Assembly: GCA_011391185.1 (NCBI GenBank)
Contig: JAABRB010000245.1
Coordinates: forward strand, 1 to 5,581
Origin: Betaproteobacteria bacterium
Lineage (GTDB): Bacteria; Pseudomonadota; Gammaproteobacteria; Burkholderiales; SG8-39
DNA length: 5,581 bases
Reading direction: 5' to 3'
Position numbers and translations under genes: made by a program. Numbering within the stretch: position 1 is the first letter of the stretch; the number at the start of each line of letters is the position of its first letter. The notes below the pieces were generated by a model. The model was not told the DNA's origin, made no database searches, and was given only the letters and a program-made list of their open reading frames with translations. Of this stretch, positions 5,355-5,581 are shown piece by piece.

Positions 5355-5581
5355 ATGGCCGACCGCATTTGCGTCGCCAAGATCGGCGCCGTCCACGGTG
5401 TGCGCGGCGAGGTAAGGCTATTCGTTTTCACCGAGGATCCGCTGGCGGTTGGCCGCTATGGGCTGCTCGAGGACGAACGCGGCGCCCGCACGTTCAAGAT
5501 CGCGTCGTTGCGGCCGGGCAAGGACCACTTGATCGCGCGGTTCGACGGCGTCGAGGACCGCGAGACCGCGGCCAAGCTCAC
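5355..5581 (+). CDS. rimM: RimM, 16S rRNA processing / 30S maturation factor (N-terminal part, cut by window edge)
   Basis: RimM binds the 30S head region through S19 and assists late 16S rRNA maturation. The first 75 codons are visible, covering most of the N-terminal beta-barrel RimM domain; the C-terminal PRC-barrel domain lies beyond the window. The hallmark is CVAKIGAVHGVRGEVRLF (6-23), followed by FTEDPL (25-30) and a strand ending DHLIARFDGVEDRETAAKL, the usual motif with the conserved GVxDRxxAexL pattern. The ATG at 5355 is 9 bases after the rpsP stop; AAGG overlapping that stop (5344-5347) is a fair ribosome binding site with a 7-base spacer. The rpsP-rimM order is the standard bacterial arrangement, usually followed by trmD and rplS, which would be expected just to the right. 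Confidence 0.95.
   Translation, partial: MADRICVAKIGAVHGVRGEVRLFVFTEDPLAVGRYGLLEDERGARTFKIASLRPGKDHLIARFDGVEDRETAAKL

Overview
The window is GC-rich, gene-dense chromosomal core DNA. Its coding style, gene order and one dispersed-type palindromic repeat suggest an alphaproteobacterium, most likely Hyphomicrobiales (Rhizobiales) near the Bradyrhizobium/Xanthobacteraceae group. That placement is an inference from sequence style and family knowledge; no search was run.

Layout. Positions 1-2383 hold three tightly packed minus-strand genes, read right to left: dapF (diaminopimelate epimerase), mtaB (tRNA methylthiotransferase) and the first 86 codons of ftsY (SRP receptor), which runs off the left edge. 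mtaB and ftsY share a 4-base ATGA overlap. dapF and mtaB are 8 bases apart with the ATG chosen here. A 138-base divergent intergenic region (2384-2521) separates them from a plus-strand gene for a secreted GyrI-like domain protein (2522-3079). A 291-base non-coding region (3080-3370) follows. It holds a 105-bp palindromic repeat with three hairpins (3091-3195), then a separate block that folds on paper into a multi-branched structure (3201-3306), then a small terminator-like hairpin (3318-3336). From 3371 to the right edge lies a plus-strand translation and export operon: ffh, rpsP and the start of rimM.

How the genes fit together. Ffh and FtsY are the two GTPases of co-translational membrane targeting and sit on divergent transcription units in the same locus. 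rpsP and rimM encode ribosomal protein S16 and a 30S maturation factor, and mtaB modifies tRNA, so most of the window serves protein synthesis and targeting. DapF supplies meso-diaminopimelate for peptidoglycan and lysine. The GyrI-like protein has no evident link to its neighbours.

The ordinary genes look intact and canonical. The part most worth a second look is the ffh leader, where stacked inverted repeats suggest an undescribed or little-described structured RNA or cis-regulator next to a mobile-type repeat. No phage, transposase, CRISPR array, tRNA or rRNA was seen.
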